Source of the DNA: Variovorax paradoxus
GTDB lineage: Bacteria > Pseudomonadota > Gammaproteobacteria > Burkholderiales > Burkholderiaceae_C
DNA length: 64,000 nucleotides
Direction: 5' to 3'
NCBI GenBank assembly: GCA_016806145.1
Contig: CP063166.1
Span: 1,488,001-1,552,000, forward strand
The position numbers were made by a program, and so were the translations under genes. The number at the start of each line of letters is the position of its first letter. Within the stretch, counting starts at the first letter, position 1. This document shows, one piece after another, positions 26,205-44,039 of this stretch. The notes beneath the pieces are model-generated. The model was not told the origin of the DNA and did not search any database. It saw nothing but the letters and a program-made list of their open reading frames with translations.

Positions 26205-26280
26205 GCTATCCAAATTGATGTGTCCCCAATTAAATTCTGACAAGAAAACTCAAGATTTAATCGGAATCTGACCCCTATTA
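26205..26280. repeat. AT-rich palindromic element between transposase and gltB
   Basis: Unlike all surrounding DNA, this stretch is AT-rich. ATTAAAT (26229-26235) and ATTTAAT (26255-26261) form an inverted repeat around a 19-nt centre, extended by TTCTGAC/CGGAATC-like flanks. TGTCCCC (26221-26227) and TGACCCC (26269-26275) lie in the same orientation at its two ends. Such TGTCCCC/TGACCCC blocks are, as I recall, often seen beside RAYT transposase genes. Confidence 0.5.
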
Positions 26281-26286
26281 AAGTGT

Positions 26287-26315
26287 TTGGCATTCTTTGT
26301 GCATCGCAATATGCT
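26287..26315 (+). promoter_or_regulatory. Candidate gltB promoter (sigma54 and sigma70 readings overlap)
   Basis: TTGGCA (26287-26292), a 17-nt spacer and TATGCT (26310-26315) fit a sigma70 promoter. The same bases contain TTGGCAT-N4-TGTGCA with GG (26289-26290) and GC (26301-26302) at the exact -24/-12 spacing of sigma54. Either reading puts the transcript start 25-35 nt before the gltB ATG. Confidence 0.55.
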
Positions 26316-26347
26316 CCCAATCCCTGCGAAAACTGAAGGAGTGCGCC

Positions 26348-31102
<4,755 letters not shown>

Positions 31103-31141
31103 AGGCGCCGGTGAACGAAGACACAACGAAGGAACAGCACG

Positions 31142-32620
<1,479 letters not shown>

Positions 32621-32637
32621 GTCCAGGTGCCGCGCCG

Positions 32638-32655
32638 GCCCTCCCTCGGGAGGGC
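32638..32655. other. Perfect 8-bp palindrome after gltD
   Basis: GCCCTCCC-TC-GGGAGGGC begins 17 nt after the gltD stop. It would form a stable hairpin in the gltBD transcript but no T-run follows. Confidence 0.5.
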
Positions 32656-32752
32656 GGATGTCTCCTCCAAACGGAGCAGGCTGCCACGGCGGAAATTTGT
32701 TTCAATTCGGCGGGGCTTCTCGCGGCTCCTTTATCATCCGCGGAAACCGCAT

Positions 32753-32787
32753 GCCGGGATGCCTCCTCAGGGCGCCCGGCTTTTTTA
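32753..32787 (+). terminator. Terminator-shaped hairpin at the mlaF start
   Basis: GCCGGG (32753-32758) pairs with CCCGGC (32775-32780), with further inner pairing, and is followed directly by TTTTTTATT. It has all parts of an intrinsic terminator. The mlaF ATG is at 32793, only 12 nt after the stem, so it is either the end of gltBD transcripts or an attenuator in the mla leader. A TATCAT box at 32732-32737 upstream would put the hairpin inside the mla leader. Confidence 0.75.
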
Positions 32788-32792
32788 TTGAG

Positions 32793-33620
32793 ATGGACCC
32801 AGCCGCACAGCCACAGCCCTTCGTAGAGTTTCGCGACGTTCGCTTCGGCTATGGCGAGCGCGCGATCCTCGACGGCGTCTCGTTCTCGCTGCCGCGCGGC
32901 AAGGTCACGGCGCTCATGGGCGCGTCCGGCGGCGGCAAGACCACCGTGCTGCGCCTCATCGGCGGCCAGCAGCGCGCCCAGCGCGGCGAGGTGCTGTTCG
33001 ACGGCCACGACGTCGGCCGCATGGACGCTTCCACGCTCTATGCCGCGCGGCGCCGCATGGGCATGCTGTTCCAGTTCGGCGCGCTGTTCACCGACATGAG
33101 CGTGCTCGACAACGTGGCCTTTCCGCTGCGCGAGCACACCGAGCTGCCCGAGGCGCTGGTGCGCGACATCGTGCTGATGAAGCTCGACGCCGTCGGCCTG
33201 CGCGGTGCGCGCGACCTGATGCCCAGCGAAGTCTCGGGCGGCATGGCGCGGCGCATCGCGCTGGCCCGCGCGATCGCGCTCGACCCCGACTTCGTGATGT
33301 ACGACGAACCCTTCGCCGGCCTCGACCCGATCTCGCTCGGCACCGCGGCGCGGCTGATCCGCCAGCTCAACGACACGCTGGGACTCACCAGCATCATCGT
33401 GTCGCACGACGTGGAGGAAACCTTCCGCATCGCCGACCAGGTGATCGTGCTCGCCAACGGCGGCATCGCCGCGCAGGGCACGCCCGACGAGGTGCGCAAC
33501 AGCAGCGATCCGCTGGTGCACCAGTTCGTGCATGCGCTGCCCGACGGTCCGGTGCGCTTTCATTACCCGGGCGTCGGCATCGAGGAAGACTTCGGCCCCG
33601 CGCACGGAGGCCATCCATGA
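32793..33620 (+). CDS. mlaF: Phospholipid transport ABC ATPase MlaF
   Basis: A 275-residue ABC ATPase of the Mla system, which moves phospholipids between the inner and outer membranes. Walker A is GASGGGKTT at 43-51, the signature is VSGGMARR, and Walker B is [13 protein letters not shown]. The ATG at 32793 gives the normal family start; in-frame codons upstream run through a terminator hairpin. No clear SD sequence precedes it. It overlaps mlaE (ATGA). Confidence 0.95.
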   Translation: MDPAAQPQPFVEFRDVRFGYGERAILDGVSFSLPRGKVTALMGASGGGKTTVLRLIGGQQRAQRGEVLFDGHDVGRMDASTLYAARRRMGMLFQFGALFTDMSVLDNVAFPLREHTELPEALVRDIVLMKLDAVGLRGARDLMPSEVSGGMARRIALARAIALDPDFVMYDEPFAGLDPISLGTAARLIRQLNDTLGLTSIIVSHDVEETFRIADQVIVLANGGIAAQGTPDEVRNSSDPLVHQFVHALPDGPVRFHYPGVGIEEDFGPAHGGHP

Positions 33621-34399
33621 GCTGGTGGAACCCGCGCGACGTCGGCTTCGCCGTGCGCAGCAAGCTGTCCGACCTCGGCTATGGCGCCAAGCTGTTCCTG
33701 CGGCTGGCCTTCCAGGGCTCGCGCAGCCTGCGCCGCTTCGCGCTGGTGCGCGACCAGATCCATTTCCTCGGCAACTACTCGCTCGCGATCATCGCGGTGT
33801 CGGGGCTGTTCGTGGGCTTCGTGCTCGGTCTGCAGATGTATTACGCGCTGCAGCGCTACGGTTCTTCCGAAGCGCTCGGCCTGCTGGTCACGCTGAGCCT
33901 GGTGCGCGAGCTCGGGCCGGTGGTGGCGGCCCTGCTGTTCGCGGGCCGCGCCGGCACTTCGCTCACGGCCGAGATCGGCCTCATGAAGGCCGGCGAACAG
34001 CTCAGCGCCATGGAGATGATGGCGGTCGACCCGGTGCAGCGCATCCTCGCGCCGCGCTTCTGGGCCGGCGTGATCACGATGCCGCTGCTGGCGGCCGTGT
34101 TCAGCGCGGTCGGCATCCTCGGCGGCTACGTGGTGGGCGTGCTGATGCTCGGCGTCGATCCCGGCGCGTTCTGGGGCCAGATGCAGGCCGGCGTCGATGT
34201 CTGGCGCGACGTCGGCAACGGCGTCATCAAGAGCATCGTGTTCGGCTTCACCGTGACCTTCATCGCGCTGCTTCAGGGCTACGAGGCGCAGCCCACGCCC
34301 GAGGGCGTGTCGCGCGCCACCACGCGCACGGTGGTGGCGGCTTCGCTGTCGGTGCTGGGGCTGGATTTCCTGCTCACGGCCATGATGTTCAGTATCTGA
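33617..34399 (+). CDS. mlaE: Phospholipid transport permease MlaE
   Basis: A 260-residue inner-membrane permease of the MlaE/YrbE family with about five or six membrane segments. Family motifs are [34 protein letters not shown] and [14 protein letters not shown] [16 protein letters not shown], the cytoplasmic coupling helix that meets MlaF. Its start overlaps mlaF by 4 nt. Confidence 0.95.
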   Translation: MSWWNPRDVGFAVRSKLSDLGYGAKLFLRLAFQGSRSLRRFALVRDQIHFLGNYSLAIIAVSGLFVGFVLGLQMYYALQRYGSSEALGLLVTLSLVRELGPVVAALLFAGRAGTSLTAEIGLMKAGEQLSAMEMMAVDPVQRILAPRFWAGVITMPLLAAVFSAVGILGGYVVGVLMLGVDPGAFWGQMQAGVDVWRDVGNGVIKSIVFGFTVTFIALLQGYEAQPTPEGVSRATTRTVVAASLSVLGLDFLLTAMMFSI

Positions 34400-34438
34400 A
34401 GGGGCTCGCCCCGATCGTTCTAGATAGAGAGTGCAACC

Positions 34439-34927
34439 ATGCAACGTTCCAACAACGACATCTGGGTCGGCCTGTTCGTGCTGCTCGGGGCGGCCGGGCT
34501 GCTGTTCCTCGCGCTGCAGTCGGCCAACCTGTTGAGCCTGAACTTCCAGAAGACCTACACCGTCACCGCGCGCTTCGACAACATCGGCGGCCTGAAGCCG
34601 CAGACGGCCGTCAAGAGCGCCGGCGTGGTGATCGGTCGCGTGCAATCGATCTCGTTCAACGACAAGACATTTCAGGCCGACGTGACGCTGGCATTGCAAA
34701 ACCGTTACAGTTTTCCCAAGGACAGCTCGCTGAAGATCCTCACCAGTGGCTTGCTCGGCGAGCAGTACATCGGGATCGAGGCGGGCGTCGAGGAGAAGAA
34801 CCTGCAGGCCGGCGACACGATCACCGCCACCCAATCGGCGGTGGTGCTCGAGAACCTGATCAGCCAGTTCCTCTATAGCAAGGCCGCCGAGGGAAGCTCC
34901 ACACCGGCCAACAGCAACAAGAAATGA
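34439..34927 (+). CDS. mlaD: MCE-domain lipid-binding protein MlaD
   Basis: A 162-residue protein with an N-terminal membrane anchor (about 8-27) and one MCE domain (about 38-118: TVTARFDNIGGLKPQTAVKSAGVVIGRV, then LTSGLLGEQYIGIEAG). MlaD forms a hexameric ring on MlaE in the periplasm and holds phospholipid. It begins 39 nt after mlaE and overlaps mlaA by 4 nt. Confidence 0.95.
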   Translation: MQRSNNDIWVGLFVLLGAAGLLFLALQSANLLSLNFQKTYTVTARFDNIGGLKPQTAVKSAGVVIGRVQSISFNDKTFQADVTLALQNRYSFPKDSSLKILTSGLLGEQYIGIEAGVEEKNLQAGDTITATQSAVVLENLISQFLYSKAAEGSSTPANSNKK

Positions 34928-35703
34928 AAAACCGTCACCCCCTATTGAATGCTATGAATAACATAGCGACTTATGCCCGATGGATGGGCGTTTCCGCGCT
35001 CCTGTCGGTGCTCGCCGCGTGCGCCACCGGCCCCCAGGCCAACCCGCTCGATCCGCTCGAGCCCTTCAACCGCGGCGTGACCCGCTTCAACGACGTCGTC
35101 GACGAGAACGTGCTCGTGCCGGTGGCCACCACCTACACCCGCGTGCTGCCCTCGCTGGTGCGCACCGGCGTCAGCAACTTCTTCAACAACGTCGGCGACG
35201 TCTGGAACTTCGCGAACAACGTGGCGCAGGGCAAGGTGCAGAACAGCGCCCAGACCTTCATGCGCCTGAACGTCAACACGATCTTCGGCCTCGGCGGCCT
35301 GCTCGACATCGCGACCGAGGCGGGCATCGACCGCCACGACGAGGACTTCGGCCAGACCCTGGGCTACTGGGGCGTGGGCTCGGGCCCGTACCTCGTGCTG
35401 CCGCTGCTCGGCCCCTCGACCGTGCGCGATGCCGCGGCGCTGCCGGTGGACCGCTGGGGCGACCCGATCTCGCACATGAACGACGTGGCGTGGCGCAATT
35501 CGCTCAACGTGCTGAACCTGGTCGACACCCGCGCCAAGTACCTGCGCGCCGGCCGCCTGCTCGACGACGCGGCGCTCGACAAGTACACCTTCACGCGCGA
35601 CGCCTACCTGCAGCACCGCCGCAGCGATATCTACGACGGCAATCCGCCCGACGAGCGCGAGGACATCGACACCAAGGATGGCAAGGGCGGCGACGGCAAG
35701 TAA
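34924..35703 (+). CDS. mlaA: Outer-membrane lipoprotein MlaA (VacJ)
   Basis: A 259-residue lipoprotein with lipobox LAAC (Cys near residue 32). The core LDPLEPFNRGVTRFND and the later NFFNNVGDVWNFANNVAQGK, FGQTLGYWGVGSGPYLVLPLLGPS and RDAAALPVDRW segments are standard MlaA. MlaA removes phospholipid from the outer leaflet of the outer membrane and passes it to MlaC. The ATG at 34924 overlaps the mlaD stop. A second ATG at 34954 lies in a 17-bp repeat; starting there would still leave a usable signal peptide. Confidence 0.93.
   Translation: MKNRHPLLNAMNNIATYARWMGVSALLSVLAACATGPQANPLDPLEPFNRGVTRFNDVVDENVLVPVATTYTRVLPSLVRTGVSNFFNNVGDVWNFANNVAQGKVQNSAQTFMRLNVNTIFGLGGLLDIATEAGIDRHDEDFGQTLGYWGVGSGPYLVLPLLGPSTVRDAAALPVDRWGDPISHMNDVAWRNSLNVLNLVDTRAKYLRAGRLLDDAALDKYTFTRDAYLQHRRSDIYDGNPPDEREDIDTKDGKGGDGK
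34951..34967. repeat. 17-bp palindromic repeat, copy 2 (inside mlaA 5' end)
   Basis: GCTATGAATAACATAGC has perfect 6-bp arms (GCTATG/CATAGC) and a 5-nt loop. It falls within codons 10-15 of mlaA and contains an in-frame ATG. Confidence 0.6.
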
Positions 35704-35898
35704 GCGCCGGCCCGCCGTGCCCGGCGCGCGGCAACCCAGGCGACCGGCCGTGGCATTCGCTTGCATCCGGTTGCAGGCTTCATCCGACGTTCAGGAACCC
35801 GGTAGGCCGGTAGCCTGTCGAAACCGTTCCAGACTTGGCGCGGCTGCTCTCTTTTTCGAAGAGCCGCGCGGCAGATCCAACCAGAGGGACTCACGATC

Positions 35899-36561
35899 AT
35901 GACAAAAACCCAGACCTTGATTCAACGACGCAGCCTCGGCCGCCTGGTGCTGGCCGGCGCGCTGCTGATCGGCGCCGGCGTCGCCTTCATGCGCCCCGCG
36001 CAGGCCGCGGACGAAGCGCCCGACGCGCTGGTCAAGCGGCTGTCGACCGACGTGCTCGAGACCATCAAGGCCGACACCTCGATCAAGGCCGGCGACGTCA
36101 ACAAGATCATGCTGCTGGTCGACAGCAAGATCATGCCGAACGTCAATTTCCAGCGCATGACCGCCTCGGCCGTCGGCCCGGCCTGGCGCCAGGCCACGCC
36201 CGAGCAGCAGAAGCGCCTGCAGGAAGAGTTCAAGACCCTGCTGGTGCGCACCTATGCCGGTGCACTCGACCAGGTGAGCGACCAGACCGTCACCGTGCGT
36301 CCCTACCGCGGTTCGCCCGACGACAAGGAAGTGCTGGTGCGCACCGAGGTCCGCGGCCGCGGCGACCCGGTCCAGCTCGACTACCGCCTCGAGAAGACGC
36401 CCGGCCAGGGCGGCGGCTGGAAGGTCTACAACCTCAACGTGCTCGGCGTGTGGCTGGTCGATACCTACCGCACCCAGTTCTCGCAGGAGATCAACGCCCG
36501 CGGCATCGACGGCCTGATCACCGCGCTGGCAGCCCGCAACAAGGGCGGCGCCAAGGGCTGA
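35899..36561 (+). CDS. mlaC: Periplasmic phospholipid carrier MlaC
   Basis: A 220-residue periplasmic protein of the Ttg2D/MlaC family. The signal peptide ends AQA at about residue 36; it carries RR in QRRSLGRLVLAG, so Tat export is thinkable, though Sec is the rule for MlaC. The core matches the family: VNKIMLLVDSKIMPNVNFQRMTASAVGPAWRQATPEQQKRL and a C-terminal VWLVDTYRTQFSQEIN. It ferries phospholipid between MlaA and MlaFEDB. The 195-nt gap after mlaA shows no other gene. Confidence 0.94.
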   Translation: MTKTQTLIQRRSLGRLVLAGALLIGAGVAFMRPAQAADEAPDALVKRLSTDVLETIKADTSIKAGDVNKIMLLVDSKIMPNVNFQRMTASAVGPAWRQATPEQQKRLQEEFKTLLVRTYAGALDQVSDQTVTVRPYRGSPDDKEVLVRTEVRGRGDPVQLDYRLEKTPGQGGGWKVYNLNVLGVWLVDTYRTQFSQEINARGIDGLITALAARNKGGAKG

Positions 36562-36595
36562 GCCCGCCCAGGCGCGCCGAAGAGGAGCCGAGGCC

Positions 36596-36871
36596 ATGCT
36601 GGTCCTGCCCACGAAGCTCACGCACGACGAGGCGCCCGCCTGCATGCGCATGCTGCAGAAGGGCCTCGCCGGCCAGACCGACGCCTCCGCCACCGTGGTC
36701 GATGCCAGCGCGCTGGTGCAGTTCGACTCGTCGGCGCTGGCGGTGCTGCTCGAATGCCGCCGCGAGGCCAGCGCTCTGGGGCGCGGCTTCGCGGTGAAGG
36801 GCCTGTCGCCGCGGCTGCGCGAGCTGGCGGCGCTCTACGGGATCGCCGGCCTGCTGCCGGCCGCGCCCTGA
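36596..36871 (+). CDS. mlaB: STAS-domain protein MlaB
   Basis: A 91-residue STAS-domain protein, the small cytoplasmic subunit that binds MlaF. The STAS core TVVDASALVQFDSSALAVLLECRREA is visible; the family position for a phospho-acceptor is the Ser in DSSAL. It starts 34 nt after mlaC and ends the mla operon. Confidence 0.9.
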   Translation: MLVLPTKLTHDEAPACMRMLQKGLAGQTDASATVVDASALVQFDSSALAVLLECRREASALGRGFAVKGLSPRLRELAALYGIAGLLPAAP

Positions 36872-36904
36872 TCCCTTCTTCCTCTCGCTCTCGCCCTTGC
36901 GAGT

Positions 36905-38479
<1,575 letters not shown>

Positions 38480-38621
38480 CACGAAGGCTCCTCGCGACGG
38501 CCGGCGTGGGCGGTGCCCCGCTCGGCGTCGGGCGCGATTCTGATCCGAACCGGGCCCGCGGTCCTTCAGGGTCCGCCGGGCTTGCATTCCCGCACGAACT
38601 GCGCTGGAGGACCCGCGCCCT

Positions 38622-38627
38622 TAAAAT
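38622..38627 (+). promoter_or_regulatory. -10 box for the ABC exporter operon
   Basis: TAAAAT stands 11 nt before the ATG of the ABC ATPase gene, so the mRNA leader would be only about 4-6 nt long. No clear -35 or SD sequence is seen. Confidence 0.4.
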
Positions 38628-38638
38628 CCTGGCCTCCC

Positions 38639-39586
38639 ATGCCCGCGATCTCATTCCAATCGGTCTCCAAGACCTATCCTCCCTCACGACAGCAGCGGGC
38701 CCAGGGCAAGACCGGGCTGCGGGCGGTCGACGAGGTCAGCTTCGACATCGAGCCCGGCGAGTTCTTCGGCCTGCTCGGTCCCAACGGGGCCGGCAAGACC
38801 ACGCTGATCAGCATGCTCGCGGGCCTCTCGCGACCCACCGCCGGGTCGATCAAGGTGCATGGCTTCGACGTGCAGCGCGATTACGCGCAGGCGCGCCGCC
38901 AGCTCGGCATCGTGCCGCAGGAGCTGGTGTTCGACCCCTTCTTCAACGTGCGCGAGTCGCTGCGCATCCAGTCGGGCTACTTCGGCATCACCAACAACGA
39001 GGCCTGGATCGACGAGCTGCTGCAGAGCCTGGGCCTGGCCGACAAGGCCACGGCCAACATGCGCCAGCTCTCGGGCGGCATGAAGCGCCGGGTGCTGGTG
39101 GCGCAGGCGCTGGTGCACAAGCCGCCAGTGATCGTGCTCGACGAGCCCACCGCGGGCGTCGACGTCGAGCTGCGCCAGACGCTGTGGCAGTTCGTCGCGC
39201 GGCTCAACAAGCAGGGCAGCACGGTGCTCTTGACCACCCATTACCTCGAGGAAGCCGAGGCGCTGTGCAACCGCATCGCGATGCTCAAGCTCGGCCGCGT
39301 GATCGCGCTCGACCGCACCAGCGAGCTGCTGAAGTCGGCCGCGAGCAACGTGCTGCGCTTCAAGACCGATGCGATGCTGCCCTGGGAAATCGCCCAGCAC
39401 GCGCGCATCACGGGCCGCATCGTGCAGCTGCCGGCGCAGAACGCGCACGAGGTCGAACAACTGCTGGCCGCCATCCGGCAGGCCGGCGTGGCGGTGGAAG
39501 ACGTGGAAATGCGCAAGGCCGACCTGGAAGACGTGTTCATCGACCTGATGGCGGGCGAGCAGACGCCGCTGGAGGTTGCACGATGA
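38639..39586 (+). CDS. ABC transporter ATP-binding protein (YadG-like)
   Basis: A 315-residue ABC ATPase of the ABC-2 drug/polysaccharide exporter group. Walker A is GPNGAGKTT at 47-55, the signature is LSGGMKRR and Walker B is VIVLDEPTAGVD. The C-terminal 70 residues form the small regulatory domain typical of YadG. It overlaps the permease gene by 4 nt. In Comamonadaceae this pair commonly sits between mla and ibaG-murA; the substrate is unknown. Confidence 0.92.
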   Translation: MPAISFQSVSKTYPPSRQQRAQGKTGLRAVDEVSFDIEPGEFFGLLGPNGAGKTTLISMLAGLSRPTAGSIKVHGFDVQRDYAQARRQLGIVPQELVFDPFFNVRESLRIQSGYFGITNNEAWIDELLQSLGLADKATANMRQLSGGMKRRVLVAQALVHKPPVIVLDEPTAGVDVELRQTLWQFVARLNKQGSTVLLTTHYLEEAEALCNRIAMLKLGRVIALDRTSELLKSAASNVLRFKTDAMLPWEIAQHARITGRIVQLPAQNAHEVEQLLAAIRQAGVAVEDVEMRKADLEDVFIDLMAGEQTPLEVAR

Positions 39587-40347
39587 TGGCTGTCACCGGC
39601 TGGCGCGCGCTGCTCTACAAGGAAACGCTGCGCTTCTGGAAGGTCGGCTTCCAGACCGTCGGCGCGCCGGTGCTCACCGCGCTGCTCTACCTGATGGTGT
39701 TCGGCCATGTGCTCGAGGACCACGTGAAGGTCTACGGCACCGTTGGCTACACCGCCTTCCTGATCCCCGGGCTGGTGATGATGAGCGTGCTGCAGAACGC
39801 CTTCGCCAACAGCTCGTCCTCGATCATCCAGAGCAAGATCATGGGCAACCTCGTGTTCGTGCTGCTCACGCCGCTGTCGCACTGGGGCTGGTTCCTGGCC
39901 TACGTGGGCTCCTCGGTGATCCGCGGGCTGGCGGTGGGGCTCGGCGTGTTCCTGGTCACGATCTTCTTCGCGGTGCCCGACTTCGCGGCGCCCGTGTGGA
40001 TCCTGGTGTTCGCGCTGCTCGGCTCGGCCATGCTCGGCACCCTGGGCCTGATCGCCGGGCTCTGGGCCGAGAAGTTCGACCAGATGGCCGTGTTCCAGAA
40101 TTTCCTGATCATGCCCATGACCTTCCTGTCGGGCGTGTTCTATTCGATCGGCTCGCTGCCGCCGTTCTGGCAGTCGGTGAGCCACCTGAACCCCTTCTTC
40201 TACATGATCGACGGCTTCCGCTACGGCTTCTTCGGCGTCAGCGACGCCTCGCCGTGGCTGAGCTTCGGGATCGTCGGCAGCGCCTGGCTCGTGGTCAGCG
40301 CGATCGCCGTCCACCTGCTGAAGATCGGCTACAAAATCCGAGGCTGA
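39583..40347 (+). CDS. ABC-2 type permease (YadH-like)
   Basis: A 254-residue permease with about six membrane helices. The family segment FANSSSSIIQSKIMGNLVFVLLTPLSHWG and the later MPMTFLSGVFYSIGSLPPFWQSVSHLNPFFYMIDGFRYGFFG match YadH/NodJ-type ABC-2 permeases. It begins with two ATG codons (39583 and 39586); the first overlaps the ATPase stop. It partners the preceding ATPase. Confidence 0.92.
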   Translation: MMAVTGWRALLYKETLRFWKVGFQTVGAPVLTALLYLMVFGHVLEDHVKVYGTVGYTAFLIPGLVMMSVLQNAFANSSSSIIQSKIMGNLVFVLLTPLSHWGWFLAYVGSSVIRGLAVGLGVFLVTIFFAVPDFAAPVWILVFALLGSAMLGTLGLIAGLWAEKFDQMAVFQNFLIMPMTFLSGVFYSIGSLPPFWQSVSHLNPFFYMIDGFRYGFFGVSDASPWLSFGIVGSAWLVVSAIAVHLLKIGYKIRG

Positions 40348-40366
40348 ACGGCCCACCCCACACTCC

Positions 40367-40609
40367 ATGACCGCAGACCAACTCAAGGCCATCATCCAGT
40401 CCCACCTGCCGTGCGAGCACATCGCGCTCGAGGGGGACGGCCGACATTGGTACGCCACCATCGTCTCGGCCGAATTCGAGGGCAAGCGCTCGATCCAGCG
40501 CCATCAGCGGGTCTACGCCACCCTCGGTGCGAAAATGCACACCGATGAGGTGCATGCGCTCTCGATGAAGACCTATACGCCGTCCGAATGGGCGGCGGCT
40601 GAAAAATAA
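40367..40609 (+). CDS. ibaG: BolA-family protein IbaG
   Basis: An 80-residue BolA/IbaG protein. The BolA fold is visible: [39 protein letters not shown] and the conserved [16 protein letters not shown] end with the His used for glutaredoxin iron-sulfur cluster binding. It lies 46 nt before murA, its usual partner in proteobacteria, pointing to a link between iron-sulfur handling and envelope supply. Confidence 0.92.
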   Translation: MTADQLKAIIQSHLPCEHIALEGDGRHWYATIVSAEFEGKRSIQRHQRVYATLGAKMHTDEVHALSMKTYTPSEWAAAEK

Positions 40610-40655
40610 CTCTCCGGGCCTGCGGGCCCTTTGCGAGCCACTCGCTGGACCTTCG

Positions 40656-41935
<1,280 letters not shown>

Positions 41936-41939
<4 letters not shown>

Positions 41940-42577
41940 TCACCCTGGCGCTTTCCAAAGGCCGCATCTTCGAAGAGACCATGCCGCTGCTGGCCGCGGC
42001 CGGCATCGAGGTCACGGAAGACCCCGAGAAGTCGCGCAAGCTGATCCTCGGCACCACCCGCCCCGACGTGCGCGTGGTGCTGGTGCGCGCCTCCGACGTG
42101 CCGACCTACGTGCAGTACGGCGGCGCCGACCTCGGCGTGACCGGCCTCGACGTGCTGCTCGAGCACGGCAACCAGGGCCTGTACCAGCCGCTCGACCTGC
42201 GCATCGCCGCCTGCCGCCTCAGCGTGGCCGTGCGCGCCGACTACGACTACGCCTCGGCCGTGCGCCAGGGTTCGCGCCTCAAGGTCGCGACCAAGTACGT
42301 GGGCCTGGCGCGCGACTTCTTCGCCAGCAAGGGCGTGCACGTCGACCTGATCAAGCTCTACGGCAGCATGGAGCTCGCGCCGCTGACCGGCCTGGCCGAC
42401 GCCATCGTCGACCTGGTCTCGACCGGCAACACGCTCAAGGCCAACCAGCTGGTCGAGGTCGAGCGCATCATGGACATCAGCGCGCGCCTGGTCGTCAACC
42501 AGGCCGCGCTCAAGCTCAAGCGCGAACCCATCCGCCGCATCATCGACGCCTTCGCGTCGGCCATTCCCTCCGCCTGA
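41936..42577 (+). CDS. hisG: ATP phosphoribosyltransferase, short form HisG
   Basis: A 213-residue catalytic subunit for the first histidine step (ATP plus PRPP). [16 protein letters not shown] at the N-terminus and the PRPP loop [14 protein letters not shown] are present. The length shows the short form, which lacks the C-terminal regulatory domain and needs HisZ; hisZ is not in this window. It is coupled to murA by a 4-nt overlap. Confidence 0.95.
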
Positions 42578-42600
42578 TCCCTCGAACCGCACTTCGCCAA

Positions 42601-43971
42601 ATGACCCTGCAAGCAGCCCCCGCCCGACTGTCCACGACTTCAGCCAGCTTCGATGCTGAATTCAAGGCGCGGCTGCATTGGTCCGCGGATGCCGATGCCG
42701 CGATCGAGAAGACGGTGGCCGACATCCTGGCCGACGTGCAGGCGCGAGGCGACGCGGCGGTGCTCGAGTACACGCGCCGCTTCGACGGCCTGGGCGCCGC
42801 TTCGGTGTCCGAGCTCGAGCTGACGCAGGCCGACTTCAAGCAGGCCTTCGACTCGCTGCCCGCCGTGCAGCGCGAGGCGCTGCAGGCTGCGGCCGACCGC
42901 GTGCGCAGCTACCACGAGGCGCAGAAGAAGGCCTCGGGCGAGAGCTGGAGCTACCGCGACGCCGACGGCACGCTGCTGGGCCAGAAGGTCACGCCGCTCG
43001 ATCGCGTGGGCATCTACGTGCCCGGCGGCAAGGCGGCCTATCCGTCGAGCCTGCTGATGAACGCCATTCCGGCCCACGTGGCCGGCGTGAGCGAGATCAT
43101 CATGGTCGTGCCGACCCCGGTGAAGGGCAGCGTGGCCACCGGCGGCGCCGGCGGCGAATCGTCCGGCAAGGGCGAGCGCAACGTGCTGGTGCTGGCCGCC
43201 GCCTACGTGGCCGGCGTCACGCGCGCCTTCACCATCGGCGGCGCGCAGGCCGTGGCCGCGCTGGCCTATGGCACCGCGACCATTCCCGCGGTCGACAAGA
43301 TCACCGGGCCCGGCAATGCCTACGTGGCCGCCGCCAAGCGCCGCGTGTTCGGCACCGTGGGCATCGACATGATCGCGGGCCCGAGCGAGATCCTGGTGCT
43401 GGCCGACGGCAGCACGCCGCCCGACTGGGTGGCGATGGACCTTTTCAGCCAGGCCGAGCACGACGAGCTCGCGCAGAGCATCCTGCTGTGCCCCGACGCC
43501 GCCTACATCGACCGCGTGCAGGCCGAGATCGACCGCCTGCTGCCGACCATGCCGCGCGCGGCGATCATCGCCGCCTCGCTCAACGGCCGCGGCGCGCTGA
43601 TCCACACGAAGAGCATGGAAGAGGCCTGCGAGATCAGCAACCGCATCGCGCCCGAGCACCTGGAAGTCAGCAGCAGCGAGCCGCAGCGCTGGGAGCCGCT
43701 CTTGCGCCACGCCGGCGCGATCTTCCTCGGCGCCTTCACCAGCGAGAGCCTCGGCGACTACTGCGCCGGCCCGAACCACGTGCTGCCCACCAGCGGCACC
43801 GCGCGCTTCTCGAGCCCGCTGGGCGTGTACGACTTCCAGAAGCGCTCGAGCCTGATCGAGGTCAGCGAGGCCGGGGCCCAGGTGCTCGGGCCGATCGCCG
43901 TCACGCTGGCCGAGGGCGAGGGCCTGCAGGGCCACGCCGAGGCCGCGCGCATGCGGCTGCGCAAGGTTTGA
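42601..43971 (+). CDS. hisD: Histidinol dehydrogenase HisD
   Basis: A 456-residue zinc enzyme that catalyses the last two histidine steps. [54 protein letters not shown] and the catalytic IAPEHLEV are all visible. Residues 174-193 form a Gly/Ser-rich insertion ([20 protein letters not shown]) where most HisD proteins have a short loop, which accounts for the extra length over the usual 430-440 residues. Confidence 0.95.
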   Translation: MTLQAAPARLSTTSASFDAEFKARLHWSADADAAIEKTVADILADVQARGDAAVLEYTRRFDGLGAASVSELELTQADFKQAFDSLPAVQREALQAAADRVRSYHEAQKKASGESWSYRDADGTLLGQKVTPLDRVGIYVPGGKAAYPSSLLMNAIPAHVAGVSEIIMVVPTPVKGSVATGGAGGESSGKGERNVLVLAAAYVAGVTRAFTIGGAQAVAALAYGTATIPAVDKITGPGNAYVAAAKRRVFGTVGIDMIAGPSEILVLADGSTPPDWVAMDLFSQAEHDELAQSILLCPDAAYIDRVQAEIDRLLPTMPRAAIIAASLNGRGALIHTKSMEEACEISNRIAPEHLEVSSSEPQRWEPLLRHAGAIFLGAFTSESLGDYCAGPNHVLPTSGTARFSSPLGVYDFQKRSSLIEVSEAGAQVLGPIAVTLAEGEGLQGHAEAARMRLRKV

Positions 43972-44039
43972 CGGCCGCGGCCGCGGGCCCGGTTCCGATG
44001 GCATTTCCGTCCACAACCCGCTCGGGAGGAGCAAGGCTG

